A DNA stretch of 64,000 bases from Areca catechu (lineage: Eukaryota; Streptophyta; Magnoliopsida; Arecales; Arecaceae). Under the pieces are notes generated by a model that worked only from the letters and a program-made list of their open reading frames with translations, was not told where the DNA came from and ran no database searches. Position 1 is the first letter of the stretch, and each line of letters opens with the position of its first letter. Positions 21,947-35,034 of this stretch are shown here, piece by piece. The position numbers were made by a program, and so were the translations under genes. The DNA is taken from the NCBI GenBank assembly GCA_021397845.1, contig CM038046.1:4383001-4447000 (forward strand). The letters run 5' to 3'.

Positions 21947-22970
21947 TGTTGGATTTGCCCTTGATTTTGATAATTAACAAAAAATTGAGTACATATTTTG
22001 TACTAATATTTTACTTGTGGTTATAAGTTACAGGATACAGGCACCTCAAATTCTCAAAAAGAAAGTATCTTGAAGCTGAGCAAAATTCATGTTTTAAGAA
22101 GTCTTCTCACCATGAAAAGGGCTTCAAAAATGTTCAATTATGGTTTTCTTAAGTGTATCTAATGTTTAATTACATATCTTTATGTTTTGGGAGTTTTTTG
22201 GCACTCATTTTGGCAATTTTCAGATCCAAGTGTCGACTCAAGATTGCCAAGTGTCGACACCTGAGTGACTGGCATGCAAAAATTCCTGACTGGCATGCCA
22301 AGTATCGACACCTGAGTTTCAAGTGTTGACACCTGAGATACAATTATCGATACCTAGAACCTAAGTGTCGACTCAAGACCTGAGATTTTTTGAAAATACA
22401 GAATTTGTCTTTTTGGAGGATTTTTGTGTCAAGTGTCGATACCTAAGCTTCAAGTATCGACACCTGAAATTCAAGTGTCGATACCTGGAAACCAAGTATC
22501 GACATCTAGAAGCCAAGTGTTGATTCACGGGTTTTGACAACTCTAATGAATCTATTTTCTGAGTTGCAAATTTGGTCTTTTCAAGCTCCCAACAGCTAGT
22601 TTTGATTCTCCAACGGTCTCAAACTATTTTTTGAAAATTTTTGAAGTATTTAAGCTTCGCCAAACTCGTTCATGAAGCAATTTGAACTCCATTAAACACT
22701 CAAAAGTTAATATTTTTTCAAGAACTTCACTTCCAAAATCCAAAAAAGAAAAGATTCTCTGAAAAAGCCTATAAGTCTATCATTTTATCCTTCTAAAAAT
22801 GAGCTTGAAGAGAATTTCAAAAAAAAAAAAAAGATAAGCATCAATTATAACCTCAAAACTTTTATATTTTATTTTTTTAAAAAATTTAATTAATTTAATT
22901 TTTAAAAAATTTTTGAAAGTAAATTGTTGAGTTTGTTGACGAGTAAACGAAACAAAACCTTTTGGGAGCG
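21947..22970 (+). repeat. 3' LTR of the copia element, truncated
   Basis: It begins TGTTGGATTTGCCC and follows the 5' LTR through three phased palindrome blocks (22227-22530). Near 22830-22925 it becomes AT-rich and rearranged relative to the 5' copy. The last alignable bases are AAACAAAACCTTTTGGG, equivalent to about 13557 in the 5' LTR. The CAACA end and any target duplication are missing. What follows is GC-richer sequence leading into the Nudix gene. Confidence 0.8.
22227..22529. repeat. 21-bp-phased palindrome array in the 3' LTR
   Basis: Motif starts are at 22227, 22248; 22299, 22320, 22341, 22362; and 22430, 22451, 22472, 22493, 22514. The 2 + 4 + 5 block pattern and the exact 21-bp step are the same as in the 5' LTR, although individual motifs have diverged. 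Confidence 0.9.
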
Positions 22971-23140
22971 CCATCACATGGCCGATGGTGATAGGCGGTG
23001 TATTTTTTCTGCACCGCCCCCGAATTTTCCGGAGGCGTGCGCTCCACGCCTTCCTCGGTGACCATTCCGTCCTTCGGCCGCTCCAGAGTCCCCACCTTCC
23101 TCTTCCTCGATGTCCCCCTAGCCTCCACTCGTGCAAGAAG
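22971..23140 (+). promoter_or_regulatory. 5' flank / probable leader of the Nudix gene, abutting the copia LTR
   Basis: A 170-bp GC-richer segment lies between the broken LTR and the Nudix start codon. It contains a CACATGGCCGATGG stretch and a long CT-rich leader-like run, with no clear TATA box. Any promoter element farther upstream must lie within retrotransposon sequence. Confidence 0.4.
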
Positions 23141-26100
23141 ATGGCATCCATGTCCACCGGAACGGCGGGAAGCGGCGATCCCGTTGATCCCGGGAATGCC
23201 TTCAAGTTACTACTCTCCTGCCCCTCCGGTCTTCCCCCATCTCGGGTAATTCTTTCTCAATGCTCCTCCTCCCTTTCCATTTCTTTTTCCGTTGCATGAA
23301 TCTCGGATTTATCTACTCTAGGGTTTTGTTGGATTCCAGCTACGAAACAATCTGGAATTCTTGTTTCGTAAACCGTAGCCTGTTCTTGATGGCGCTCCTC
23401 GTACTGCCTTCATTTTGAGATTTCAAGCAAGAATGGGAAAAGAATGAGAATGGTGATGCCAAATTAATTGGAGTTTTTGGAATGATGTTGTCTTTGCTAT
23501 GTTCTTGGAGTTAGGGTAGGTTTCTAAAAGAAATGCGTTTGCGAACTCTTCTTGTTTACTTTCTTTTGGGATATAGTATCATGGGCTAGACTTGATTCTT
23601 GGTTCTTTGTAATATATATGATACGGCAGCCGATATTCTATTTTCCTATAGCTCTGCTGGATCTTAATGTCTTGGGTTCTAAACTTGGGTTGCAAGGATT
23701 TTTGTGATGTTTAGTTTTGTTTACCAATAATTTTCCTGGATGTTTATTCAGGTGTATACTTGATTTACTCTAAGTTTGTGATAGTACGGTTTTTAATGCA
23801 AGGAAAAGTAATTAATGATTTTTTTTGGATACCTGTATTTGCTTTGCAGTTCTAATTTATTTAAGAAATTCCAAGTTCTATTGAATATTAAAGTTCTGCA
23901 CCTTGTTTAATGAAGGTTTATGTCGACTTTAATCCATCTTATGACAGAATTCCTCATCCAGATACCAATTTAGAAGAATCTATAAATGAGGTATGAAGTC
24001 TGTATTTTTTCAATTTCCAGCCCCATTTCCTCCTTCAACCTATGTTAGAGCTGCATTCAGCACTCACCAAGGTTTCCTATTTCCTACAGAATATTCTTCA
24101 AAGAATGCTCTAAATAGTAATCATGTAATGCTTTCTGTTAGCTATTAAATGCTATTCTGTTAGCTGTTAAATGCTATTCATGTAATAGGAATACTTGACT
24201 TCTAGTGAAGAGTTTCTATTCTGTAGCACTATTTTCTTTCTTGAAATTGTTTTTCAAATCAGTATTGGTTGAGATAATTAATGTACAAATCGGTCTTAGT
24301 TGAGACAATTAATGCATGCATGCATGTATATAGTAAACTTCTGTACCCATCTAACTTTGTTTAGCCTTATACTGAGCATTGTCTCAAATTGAAGATTAGT
24401 TGATTGCTGTGATGCAATCTTACATTTGCTGGATAGCTTTAGCAGTTGAACTGGTATTTAAATCTGATATATGTATCTCTTCTTACCAGATTTTCTTTCA
24501 TATGTTGTAGATTTGGAATCGAAGACTGAAAGAGAATCCATCACTGTATAATGGAACAAAGTTCAGGGTCGGTAGTTTTCTATGAGCTTGCCTGTTTTTG
24601 GTGTATACTGATCTTAATCTATCTGTAGTTTTTGCTTAAGTAACATGCCTGTGTTTGATATATCTTGCTGGCATTTTGTCTCTCTGCTTGTGCCAGCTGA
24701 AATTAAACATCTTGGATTGGTAATATTTGTTTTAAGTGCCTAAATTGCAACTGAAGACCATTTGCTAAATTTTAGTGGCAAGTACTTTTATACTCTTGCA
24801 TCTTAACTTTAATCTAGAATTCCAACTTTATGCTTCCAGAGGTGTTGGAGATTTTCAGAGATACCAAGTTAAGTTGGTTCTATTTATCATAAATTGGATT
24901 ACCTTTACGTGCTTTCAAATTTTATACAGAGGATTTTCTGTGTCGAATAATTTTAATCTAGTTGACTTAATTGCATGTGCATTTTACACTGTGTTTCAAG
25001 GTTGATGCTCTGTCATGCCTTCTTGCTAAGTAATTTTTCCTGACATGTGTATGGCTGGTTCTTTTATGACAGAGGATTGTCTGTCTTTTCGATATACATG
25101 GTTTGTCATGCTGCTGCCTTGTGAAATTAAATGTCTTTAGTTGGTGATACTTGTTTTAAGTGCCTAAATTGCAATTGAAGACTGTTTGCTCAATTTTAGT
25201 GGCAAATATTTTATACTCTTGTATGATAAAGTTTAATCTAGAAATGCCAAGTTTATGTTTCTGGAGATGTTGGAGATTTGCAAGATGCTAAATTAAGTTG
25301 GTTCTATTTATCATAAACTGGATTACCTTTCTGTGCTTTCAAATTTTGTACAGAGGATTGTCTGTCTAGAATAGCTTTTTCTTTTTTTCTAGTTGACTTA
25401 ATTGCACATGCATCTTACACTGTTTCAATATTAATTCTTTGTCATGCCTTCTTGGTAGTTTTTTCTGGACATGAGATTGGTTACTTCATTTAACTGGTAC
25501 ATTGCATTTCAGTATGCGGGACATGCTCTGCATCATGTGGATGGCTTGGACCAAGAGTCATCTGTATGCCTTCACTTAGGTCTGACAGATTACAGGTTTT
25601 CTCTTTTTTCTCCATATTCTTGATTGCATTTCTTTTGTTGGTTATGTTTTCCAGATGATGTCCAATGGATATTTTAAGACTCTTGCTTCAATGAAATTAT
25701 TCATAGTGTTTATGAGTATTAAATGCTGACATATTTATTGTTGTTGTGCATGTAATCCTCTTAAAGCATCATTTTTACACCATGCTTTTTAGTTTGCCTT
25801 GCAGAAGGGTCTAAATCCTGTCAATAAGCAATGCATATTACACACGGTAATGATTTAGTTTTTAAGTGGATGTGACAAGTAATGGTCATCCTGAAAACAT
25901 TTGTTGGTGTTTTTTAAAAAGATATGTTTTATCAAGTAACGGTCCACATATCAGAAATCATCATGAACCATATATTTGATGCATCTACTACTGATAAATG
26001 CATTTTGCATTGGTAAATGAAGCAATAATCAGGACACAATATTGTGGTAGCATATGATCTTCTGTGGGATACCATCTTACTAGTTACTAAGGAGGTCTTT

Positions 26101-29100
26101 ATTCTGGTCTTCTTTACATGAGGAGATATAATCACCTCTTTGAGGTTGTTTAGAAACACCTATTCTAATTGGCATGCTACACCTCTCCAATAACCTAATT
26201 TCACCATGTCTATTTTTGAATTATGAATTAACCATGCAATACACTCATGCAATCAACTCTAAATTCCCATCAGCCAAATCTTAGTTGACATATAAAATTC
26301 TTCTTATTCTATGCCAGAATACCTATACACAACATGTTCTCATATTACTGGTCATATTTACTTGTTATGGAAACAATATTATTAGTCCACGCAATCAAAT
26401 TTTTAAACACCAGAACTATCTCTTTTTCAGCAAGCATGCTGCCATGTGTTTCTTAGTAGTTGTTTAGCATTGAATAGTTGCTGCTATATACATAATAACT
26501 AGATCTAATATCTTAGTTACACAGTAGATTATTTAACTATTTCATTCATTCTTAAGTGGAATAGTTGAGCATTATTTGATTGATCCTGAATATTTTGAGA
26601 TTTTTATCCATTTTGTTTTAATGATGAGATGGAATTCACATAGTTGATTTGATTTCCTTATGTTATTGCTTCTAAAGCGTGGAATCAGAAGGTTGATGCT
26701 TGTGAATTTTAACAATTACCAGGGACAGTATTAACCAGCCATATGAAATATAAGATCTATGAAGAGAGCCTAGAGACTTTTTTTTTTCAAGTTACAAGAT
26801 AATAGTTGGGTTTTAGTTAGATGTAGAAGACTTAGATAAACTTCGATAAACTCCTGCATTGGTAATTCATTTTTTAAAATTTTAACCAATGTTATGAATG
26901 AATTTATTTTATGGGCTCAAGAGGTTTAAGCTGCTGTGATCTGCTTTATCCCACACTTTGGCAGTTTGAGAAGGGGAGTATTTTTTTGGCATGGGGGTAG
27001 ACGTTTGCTAGGCTTATGTCTTTTTTTTTTTCCCCTCCTTTCTTTTTTCTTGCATGCTTATGTCAAGGTTGGGGTAGATCAGTTGTATAAGTGAGGGCTT
27101 TGGCTAAAGCTGGTTCTTGTTATATTTTCCATCAGTCATCTTGTGGGGTTAAATTGAGATTTGTGCAATGCTACCCTGACCCTTTGGTTTAGCCTCAAGG
27201 ACCTGCACCTGACACTTGGACATCGAGTATTAGTATGACATTGGGCACACGTTCATAAGAAGACATTATCAGATATTGGAAGGCTTTGACCCTTAGATAT
27301 GCAACACCTGTCCATGTCCATGTACAAGATTCATGCTTCTTTAGTTAGGGATTCATATTATGAAGTATCATCTTAACATTCTGATGTTCAATATCATTCA
27401 TTATGAGATTGGTCACTGAGGCACTGGTTGTACTAAATGGTTAGCCTTTTTTTCATTTTCATGATGCTTGTTAGAGCTGTTAATTTTTGGATATTAACAC
27501 TGATTGCAGACAATTATTTTTCTTAAACTTGTGTACTTTTCAGGACATTTGTGGGCACAAATTTGAATCCTCTATGGGAGAAGTTTCTCGTTCCTTCAGA
27601 AGGTAAAGCATGCATATAATATTGGGATGCTGCATGATGTTGATGCTTTTATGTAACCATGAAAATCATATAATCAGAAAATTAAGAGCAGGTTCTTATT
27701 AGAGTTAATTGAGTCAAAACCTGAAGTTCCATGTTTCTGATATTTTAATTACTCTTTACATTGTACAATCAAGTTCTGCATGCATATACTATTGCCTAGA
27801 ACACAATACTTGTGTACCCTTGTTTTATAAATCTGTCTTGTATAAACATGAAGTACAGGGTGAGTAACAATCATGAAACAAACATATCTGATGAACTGCA
27901 AATGTTGACATCTTGATGCATTGCTAGGTCAGATCAACAAGCGCTAGTTCAGCTCTGAAACTATTACCTTGTATTGCACCATCATATGGTTACTGATGGG
28001 AGTAAGAAGTTACTTGAGAATGTTGGCAAATATATCATTATTTAACTATGGAAATATATACTTTTAATTAAAGTAATCACTATCCATGTTGATGAATCCA
28101 CACCATTCATTATTCTGAATTTGAGATTGTTTGATCCCTCCTGGGCTCCTCCTAGTTTGTCCCCATGTCCTTTATCATCTAAAGCTGGGCTAGTGGATTT
28201 TAGGGCAAACTATTTATCTTAATTCTTTTAAAGTGGTCATGTTAATGGTGCATGACCTGCCACAGAATGAAGATTATATGTGCAACTCAATACATGTCTG
28301 GTTTGAGTTTCTTGGGCAACACAGATAACAATCATAGATCAAGGTGTTCTGGAGATTAACTTTTTGATGCTTGTCATTTTAAAACCTGGATGAAATTCCC
28401 ATTGACTAGGAGAGAATGATGCATCCCAGAGCATGTGATCAGATTGGGAAGGCATGGCATGAAACTCAAGAAAAATTGCAGCAGGTTGAATCATTTTTTT
28501 GGTTACCAAACAGGAAAAGTGAATGACATCGTCAAGAGGATGAATTTGAATTTTAATCATTTGCTTATAGAAAATCAACACCTGAGCATCCAATTGGGGA
28601 ATTTGTGCACTTCAGGAACTTCTGCTCAACTTTAGGACTTCTCTTTTTTGTTTTATTCTCTCAGGTGGTCTGAAGGCATGTGAAAAGTAGCTGGTTGTAC
28701 CTAAGATTTGGTTTGTGTGGACTCACTGGCTGGCTCTCTGAAGCACCTAATTGAGATTTTAGGAGAGCAGTCAACAGAGAGGTACCAAAAGCTTTAAGTG
28801 GAGAGTATTGACAGCTTGAGTAAGAAAGGAGATCCAAATCAAGATGTTAATGAGGAAGATTTCGAATTATGTGAAGTCGTGGTGGAGCTATGGAAGAAAG
28901 GTTTGATTCATTTTCTTGGTATTGTTAAACTATCAATGGTTCAGGTCATCGGAAAGAAGATCCATTTGACTAAGAAGAGATTGAGATAACAAATGAAGAG
29001 TGTCTAAGGGAAGCCACTTCCTTTAAACTAATCAGTAAATAGTAGAAGGATAGAGTTCCCTTTCAACCAGGGGCCATAATATAGCCCACCATATTATGTT

Positions 29101-32100
29101 GGAGTAACATCAAATCACATTGGATTGCATCAAAGTGGACCATTTGATAGATGCATAGCAAACAAGTTCTAATCATGTTGAAAAAGAGTGTCAATATTTA
29201 TGTTTGTCCATATGATTGTGGAGATCATGTATTTGTTTGACCACATCAACAACTCCAAAATTTTATTTTTTTCCCCCTTTTTTGGCAGTTCTTTTACATA
29301 GTTTTAAAGATTATGTACCTTATTGAGAGGTGTTCATTATTAACTAGGCCCAGAAAGCTGCTTTGAAAAGTTAAGAAGCGAATGGAGCTTACAAATGCTT
29401 CAAGGTTAGTTATGTTTCTGAAGTACCAGGATCAATTTTTACTAAAGGGCAGTCAGATTGTTAGTATTTGTGAACTAACTGATTAACCTATTTATGCTGA
29501 ATTTATATGTAGTTCTTGTATTTGATTTTTGTTGATTTTGTCAGGTTTGTCATTACACATTTTTGAAGCCTTTCTTTCTGATCTTACCTACTAGAAAGGG
29601 GCCAAAAACTCGTATGCCTTTTGCTTTTAAAATTCCCTTTTGTGCCCCTTACCCCGATAGTTCATATATAATTTGAAATTGGCGGGGTGGTAAAAGGAAA
29701 TTGGAGAAAAGCACCAGGCGGCCGGGGGGGGGGGGGGGATGATATTTTCCACCATACAAGGTCGAAATCTGAAGCATGTTTAAAGTTCCAAATTGAAAAT
29801 TGACGTTGCGTGGCCACCTGTGTAGCCATCTTTCTTTGGTACTTCAGTTTGTTGTCTGGCACCTTGTCCTTCATAAAATTGTTGCTTTGGTAAGTAGGAA
29901 TCCCACTAATAGAGTGGCTGCTGATTTTCCCAATCCAAAGTTATGTGTTCCACATGCTAAGTTAACGAGTTTGAATTACTTCTGTGTATGGTTACTTAGA
30001 AAGTCTTAGTATAGAGAGCCTTGTTTTGGGCTTGTTTATAGAGAAGAGATACTGTGGAAATTTGAAGCAGGAATCGGCTTTCTTTATGTGGCATTTTTTT
30101 TTATTCTCCCCTTAGCAAATAAGGTGCCAGGTGATGCTGTGGATTACTATTCTTCTTCCCCCATGTTTTTCTTGAGTTATTAGGTAATTTGCTGAAATCA
30201 ATAATGGCAGTGGTACTCCATCAACAAATTGACCTAGATTTGGCAAAATGCTGAACTGAATTTCAAATTGAGATGAGACACATGAGAGCCACAGATCTTA
30301 CTATTTGTATTTGCTTCTCTTTTTTTTTTTTTTTTTTCCAATTTAGCTGTTACAAATTGCAATTAAATTAGAGCTACCACTAGTTAGGAACTAATTTGGC
30401 AAATGAGGATTGACAAAATCAACACCAAATCATTAAGAAAAAGCTTGATGGGCCGTAGTTTTGGTTCTACATTTGTTTTCAAAATGAGAGCAGGTACTTG
30501 TCCATGTTGCATTCTCTTATGAATAGATCGATCATTTCGGTGCAACTTGCCGCATTCATCAGTAGAGATTCAGGCAATCTTTTTTCATTCTTTTTGTTTT
30601 TTCCCACTTACCAATTCAAAACTTTTGTTTCATTTATTTTTTTGTAGATGACTCTGTACGTTGCCAACACACCTCAAGTCCCCTAGGAAATGGTGCTATT
30701 GTGGAAACATCTGACAAACAGATTCTTCTATTACAAAGAAGCTATAATGTGGGGGAGTTTCCAGGGTACTTTGTGTTCCCTGGAGGCCATTCAGAGGTAA
30801 TGCATTGACATCCGATCATTCAAGAAAATGCTCATATGGTATGCTTAAGATTGGCTGCTGCTAACTATGCCTTCGTCCAGAGCATGGTTATTAAAACCTG
30901 GCCTGGGCCTTGACCCGGACAAGGCATCGGGTCAGTGGTTCAACCGCCTGGTCAACGGTTGAACTAATGGGTCAATGCACAAAACATAGAACTTAAGATT
31001 TACTGACTTGCTTATGTCTAGTGATGCAATAATAGTCCCAATAATATATATTCCAATGCTACAAGTTTCAAAATACAAATGAAACACAACTATAGTCATA
31101 CAAATACAAACAACTAGATTAAGATATGCATGAATATAAAGCTTTAATGGCATAAAGTTACAAATTAATAATAACAAGTAGTTTAAAACATAACCATTCA
31201 TATCTACTAGCAAAATGAAAAGTTTTAATAAACAAGTACACAACAACATATGACATTTCATGCCCAACAACTAAAATCAGTGTATTTTGGGAAAAAAAAG
31301 TTAAGGTGACAAGCAAGTACACTATATAAAGATTCAAGCCCATGGACTGAAATTTATGTCAATATTTGCAATAACATTTCCTTGACTTGCAATGTTCTCA
31401 TCTCCTCCATCTTCCCTCCCATTAACACCATCGTTTTAGCTTTTTGGGTTTTTTTTTAAAAAAAAAAATTATGATAATGGAAAGCTATCTGGGTCTCACC
31501 CTGGTTAGTCCGGATTTCACGGGTCACAAAAAACCTGGCCAGGTCAAACAGTTTTAGATGGATTCTGAGCACAGCCGATCTAATTCAGTAACCGACCCAG
31601 TCTCATGGCTGGGTCACCGAGTCTCTGGTCTGACCTGCCAGACCAGGCAGAGTTTAATAACTTTACCTTAGGTAGGTGTATTTGCACAATCTTGCCCTAT
31701 ATGACCTCCTAGCTTGTGCTCATCACCGAGATTCACATGATTTCATCATCGATAGATAAATGTTAGTCAAAGTTCAGTCTACTACATATCATATGGTGGT
31801 TTTAAAATGCCTTTCAACATCTTCAAGACATATTACATGTTATATTATATGGTTGTATTTTGAGTTACAGTGCTTCTCAATGTCTCCATCAACCACTAGG
31901 TAACTGGCAGTGAACAACAGTGAGTCTCCTCATCATCCCAGTGTTAATTTTAACTGTACTTTGGAGGCCATCTGTTTCAGAAATGTGGACTTACGTTGTC
32001 TGATTGCATAGCAGATATATGGACATGAAACTGAGATCCAGCACTTGGAAATTGATATGCAAAACACATATAATATTTTAAATGCTTTTGCTGATAATCA

Positions 32101-34526
32101 TTGCTTTCTAAACCAAATCACCTTTTCTTTTACATGCATGAGAGGAGAATAACAGGAAACTGTGCCTTTCTGTAGACAACTACATTAGTGACTGATGTTT
32201 GTCTAGAGACTTCTCTTGCAACCCAAGTAGCAACTTTCATCAACGTCCAACTCCAGCCATTGGTTTTCTATCTAAATACAATTCAGTGTTGCTTCAGCAT
32301 TTTATAGTCTATTGCATACCTTTAGCTGCTTGGGTGTATTCAACTCGAGGAAACATAAAAGAAACAAATAATAATGCAGAAGTTGGCCTCATAGAGAAAC
32401 CTTTTGGCTTCGTAAAAGCTCATGCTTCATGGAAATGAAGATTCTTCTTTTATTGATGGGTAATGGCTGAAAGCCTGCAATAGCCTCATATCGTCTGTGT
32501 GTGTGCTGTATCTGTGTAGGCAAGGCTCTATTTTGAACCCTGTCAAGGACGCCGCCTGATTTAAAAAGGTGCTACATGGAATGAAGTTTTGTGTCCTGTT
32601 CATGTGATATCAATAGTCAATACTGAATTCTAAGCTAAAGCATGCTTTTTTTATTCAAGTCTCTACTCATTTGAATATGCTTATTGGTAGATGGTTTTAA
32701 TTGCTTAGTTACATTCTCAAGAATGAAAAGGGAAGGAAAACATGTTCTTGTGACTGCAGAAATACCAATTTGCTTTTATATCAATATGTTGATGATGTCA
32801 AGGTTCTTTTGAAATAAATAAGCAATGTAATCCATCTAACTTTAGAATATGCAACAGCAATGAACAGCTGTTGCCTAGTTTTGGAAACCTGACTAAGTAG
32901 TATATTATTTCTATTTCAACCCATTGCAAGTAAGGTTTGTTTTATCATCTCTTGCAGCCCAAGGAACTTGGAATTTCAGACCATCAAAATGACAAAGGTT
33001 CGGCAGAATCTGCAGATCTAAATCAAAAGGTTTCGCAAGAGATGTTTGATGGCATCGTCCGCGAAGTGGTTGAAGAAATTGGAGTTCCTGCGGAATCTCT
33101 GGTCAAGTGGCTACCCTAATTTTCTGTTTTTGTATGTTTTTCATGGTACTTGGTTGCTCAACTTTGTTATACTTATATCACTACAAGTCATAACATAAAC
33201 TTACTGCTCTTTCATACTCTAATATATAGCAGCAGAATATGCTGCATGCTTGGTGTTCAGCTTTCTAGTTTATTTACAGATCCCGTCTCATCTCATGGTT
33301 GTAACTTGTATGATAGTATCTGATTGAGGCTAACTTGAGATTAGTCTTTTATAGCTTCTAACATTGACTCGTATGTGTGTATCGATTATGCATGATATGT
33401 ATTTGTGCATAGCATAGTCTACTTTCCAAGTACATATCTCAACATCTGTAAGTATTGTTTGTTCACACATGCATTGCATTTTGTGTACACAGATGCGTGA
33501 ATCTTCAGTTCATTACTGATCTGATACATTCATTTTGTGGTTCTCTGTTGCATTGCATGATATTTGAGCCTGTTAGTTGCTAGTTCAATGTGGTTTTTGC
33601 TGGGATAGGCATCTTCAGATGTGATGTGTTGAAGTTATATTTAGATTAGCTGCTATAAGCCACATGGATTATGATGAAATTAAGAAATTTGATTACTAGG
33701 GACAATTGTCCTAGACACTGTCAGTCTTTACTTTGTCTTTCCATAAAATATACTCCCAAGTATGGAAGTTTCATGTCCCATTCTTCAAATGGCATTGCAC
33801 TTGTCATATTCCATACTTGTTATTGACATGTGTTTAATTGCATGCAGACAGATCCAGTCTTTATTGGAATATCTCGCAGGGAAATGAATGTGAGACCGAC
33901 AGCTTTTTTCTTTCTGAAATGCAATATGGAGTCGAAGGAAATTTATCAGCTGTATTCTAGAGCTCAAGATGGTTTTGAGTCCACTCGGCTTTACGCAGTT
34001 CCAAGGGTTAGTTTCAGTATTATATTTTGTTGTTTTTTTGTATATTTTGCATATTAATTTATAGTCAGCTGTTGCAAATTAGGATGAATTGGGGAAAATG
34101 GCTTTCAGAATGCCTGGCTGTCATCATGGTGGATATGCCCTGTATGAATTGATGATACAAACTATTGAAGATGCCAGAAAATCATCCAGTGAGTACCATG
34201 ATTGCTTGATTCAGTGTGCTGTTACCATCGTTCGCCTCCTCTCCTCTAGTATTTGGTTCTCCATATAGTTCCAAATCTTTTTGATATGTTTTCTGTTGTA
34301 TCTAGGATGTGCTGCCTTGAATTTAGGTCATTTTTCCACAAAAAAGCTCTTCATTAGATAAATAGATAATTTGTTTTTTGAATTGAAATCATGCTTTCCC
34401 TTGCTACTTTAGTTGAGTAGAATGTGCGTGCTGCCACCTCAAACGGTTGATCTTTATTTAATGAGAGCACCTGCTAATTATTTGATCTGGTACTGAATTA
34501 TGATGTACTCTGCAGGATGGCTTTGA
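23141..34526 (+). CDS. NUDT9: Nudix hydrolase 9-like protein, ten exons
   Basis: Exons read as 23141-23245, 23916-23990, 24511-24567, 25513-25595, 27544-27602, 30648-30796, 32958-33101, 33848-34006, 34083-34188 and 34516-34526. All phases agree and give about 315 residues. N-terminal part: VYVDFNPSYDRIPHPDTNLEES-type sequence and LHLGLTDYRTFVGTNLNP. The Nudix motif is split: FPGGHSE ends exon 6, and MFDGIVREVVEEIGV (the RE-x2-EE-x-G core that binds divalent metal) is in exon 7, with about 32 residues between. C-terminal part: FIGISRREMNVRPTAFFF. Nudix enzymes hydrolyse nucleoside diphosphates linked to another group; the substrate of the plant NUDT9 group is not evident from sequence. The donor after exon 3 (GTCGGT) is weak, and the last 3-codon exon is the least certain part. 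Confidence 0.88.
24690..25490. repeat. direct duplication of about 380 bp within Nudix intron 3
   Basis: A block from about 24690 to 25060 (TTTTAAGTGCCTAAATTGCA ... GTTGGTTCTATTTATCATAA ... ACAGAGGATT) recurs from about 25112 to 25490 in the same order with scattered differences. It is non-coding. Divergence suggests an old tandem segmental duplication. Confidence 0.85.
30887..31661. mobile_element. candidate non-autonomous DNA transposon with long inverted ends in Nudix intron 6
   Basis: The left end GTTATTAAAACCTGGCCTGG matches the reverse complement of the right end, GTTATTAAACTCTGCCTGGT. The inner parts also share GGGTCA/TGACCC-type words over about 150 bp on each side, around an AT-rich core of about 400 bp. 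No transposase is seen. I could not identify a target duplication with confidence. Confidence 0.55.
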
Positions 34527-34633
34527 TCAGATCAGCTGCATGCCTTGTTACTGCTTCTGCTGCAATTTTGCATCATGGCCGGAGAGATTGAACATAGCTT
34601 GTTGCCATGCCAGCTCTGATTGCTGTATGCTGA

Positions 34634-34639
34634 AATAAA
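34634..34639 (+). terminator. AATAAA polyadenylation signal for the Nudix gene
   Basis: AATAAA lies 108 bp after the proposed stop codon; another copy is near 34735. Either could direct 3' end formation. Confidence 0.5.
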
Positions 34640-34997
34640 TGTAGATTGGCTTATAATTATAATAACGATTAATGTGTATTTTCAATTTTAGGGGATGCTA
34701 TGATTGACAATCTCTCTCATGGTTTTATTCTTCCCAATAAATGGAATTTTGAAGGCCAAAGGGTTGTCTGTTGAAGATGCTTTGCCCGTGGTCTGTTGAA
34801 GGAAACCAGTACTAATGTCCTGAACTGTTTATTTTGTTTCTTGAAATTGTCCCATACTTGCTTTGCTCCAAATATCAAATATTCAAACAAGACTATTCTG
34901 TAAAAGTAGCTTCAGTCTGAGAAAGCTCTGGAATTGATCTGATGTTGTCACCACAATTTCAGATATTTGATATTATGTTTTGGCACTCTTTGACCTC

Positions 34998-34999
<2 letters not shown>

Positions 35000-35031
<32 letters not shown>
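35000..35031. repeat. (CT)n microsatellite
   Basis: About 16 CT dinucleotides in the downstream flank of the Nudix gene, followed by poly-A/poly-T tracts and a short (AT)n near 35238. The flank from 34640 to 35401 shows no gene. Confidence 0.9.

Positions 35032-35034
<3 letters not shown>

Larger units (their letters stand above)
12437..22970 (+). mobile_element. Ty1/copia LTR retrotransposon of Sirevirus type, decayed, 3' LTR truncated
   Basis: Order on the plus strand: 5' LTR (12437-13870), PBS TGGTATTAGAGC (13873), gag, protease, integrase, RT, RNase H (the copia order, integrase before RT), an extra ORF after pol, several polypurine tracts, then the 3' LTR from 21947. Sirevirus assignment rests on the long element, the gag with a zinc knuckle plus a second knuckle-bearing segment, the extra ORF in the env-like position, repeated GGGGGAG tracts before the 3' LTR, and palindrome-rich LTRs. 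gag-pol has many stops and frameshifts, so the copy is dead. The 3' LTR ends about 310 bp short of the equivalent 5' LTR end. Confidence 0.9.

Noticed and set aside
28339..28989. Small ORFs in Nudix intron 5, on both strands
   Set aside because: Short, without recognisable domains, and inside a long intron with good flanking exons; chance ORFs.
29720..29740. G-homopolymer runs (also near 43270 and 61096)
   Set aside because: They may form G-quadruplexes, but each is a simple homopolymer in non-coding sequence and could be partly assembly noise; no further support.
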